From positions 1 through 6,066 of the forward strand of contig JAKCDN010000199.1 in assembly GCA_021841795.1 (NCBI GenBank): a DNA stretch of 6,066 nt, given 5' to 3'. Each line of letters begins with the position of its first letter. Position 1 is the stretch's first letter. Made by a program: the position numbers and the translations under genes. Positions 5,697 to 6,066 of this stretch are shown in pieces. The notes under the pieces are model-generated. The model saw nothing but the letters and a program-made list of their open reading frames with translations. It had not been told where the DNA came from and did no database searches. The DNA is from Acidobacteriota bacterium. Its GTDB lineage: Bacteria; Acidobacteriota; Terriglobia; Terriglobales; Acidobacteriaceae.

Positions 5697-6066
5697 TTAG
5701 AAGGTGTATTGCGCCGTTAGCTGGATGGTGCGGGGGTTCCACAAGGAGACCGCGCCGTAGTTGGGGTCAATAAGAGTGCCAAAACTGGAGCTGCCGAGAT
5801 TTGTATTCGGGAACAGCTTACCGGTGTTGGAGTGCCATGTAGAGCCAAGGTTGAAGATATCGCCCCTGACCATGAGAGTCTGTTGTCTCCAGACCGTAGT
5901 TGTTTTGCCGAAGCTGGCGTCGAGGTTGGTGTAATAGGGCGTGCGTTCGGGGCTCTTGTTGGTGTTGCCGTAGCGTCCGAGCGCAGGGCTGGAGTACTTG
6001 GAGATGTCGAAGGCTTCGGAGAGAGACTTGTGGAAGCCGGACGAGTTTTGATATGTCGAGTTGGCC
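5697..6066 (-). CDS. TonB-dependent receptor (Oar-like), C-terminal part
   Basis: The last 123 residues of a gene that enters from the right edge and ends at a TAA (5697-5699). I translated it by hand. The end resembles the final barrel strands of acidobacterial TonB-dependent receptors, often annotated as carboxypeptidase-regulatory-like proteins: RYGNTNKSPERTPYYTNLDA, then WRQQTLMVRGDIFNLGSTWH, then SSSFGTL and NPRTIQLTAQYTF as the last residues. The terminal aromatic-rich strand ending in Phe fits the signal read by the BAM outer-membrane insertion machinery. The plug, barrel body and signal peptide lie outside the window, so the substrate cannot be judged. Such receptors import large or scarce compounds, and its position next to a secreted N-glycanase makes glycan uptake an attractive but unproven guess. 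Confidence 0.8.
   Translation of the reverse strand, partial: ANSTYQNSSGFHKSLSEAFDISKYSSPALGRYGNTNKSPERTPYYTNLDASFGKTTTVWRQQTLMVRGDIFNLGSTWHSNTGKLFPNTNLGSSSFGTLIDPNYGAVSLWNPRTIQLTAQYTF

Noticed and set aside
5389..5742. 117-codon minus-strand frame between cutC and the receptor
   Set aside because: It overlaps the receptor C-terminus and reads straight through the strong terminator; the product is low-complexity and unlike known proteins.

Overview
The window looks like a chromosomal segment of an Acidobacteriota soil bacterium (class Terriglobia, relatives of Terriglobus, Granulicella or Edaphobacter). This is inferred from the GC-rich bases and from two lineage-flavoured proteins. One is a membrane-anchored winged-helix protein of a type that recurs in acidobacterial genomes. 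The other is the C-terminus of an Oar-like TonB-dependent outer-membrane receptor. No mobile element, CRISPR array, tRNA or rRNA was seen.

Layout. Bases 1-407 hold no convincing gene. A single plus-strand gene (408-1760) encodes a ToxR/CadC-like membrane-bound regulator. It ends facing a minus-strand cluster, with a candidate terminator at 1824-1864 in the gap. Read right to left, the minus-strand cluster is: the end of a TonB-dependent receptor (5697 to the right edge); a hairpin-rich gap ending in a strong intrinsic terminator (5447-5511); cutC (4577-5347); a DeoR-family regulator (3767-4552); and a secreted PNGase A-like amidase (1882-3702).

How the genes may work together. cutC, the regulator and the amidase lie on one strand with gaps of 24 and 64 bases and are probably one operon. 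A secreted peptide:N-glycanase releases N-glycans from glycoproteins. DeoR-type repressors usually sense phosphorylated sugars. An outer-membrane receptor encoded just upstream could import released products. This suggests a small glycoprotein-scavenging locus, and it places CutC, whose biochemical role is unsettled, in a glycan context. The link is inference from gene order.

The most unusual non-coding signals are two ribosome-binding sites that can be buried in RNA structure. One is a perfect 6-bp hairpin over the Shine-Dalgarno of the gene at 408. The other is an interleaved pair of helices between deoR and the amidase, one of which covers the amidase Shine-Dalgarno.
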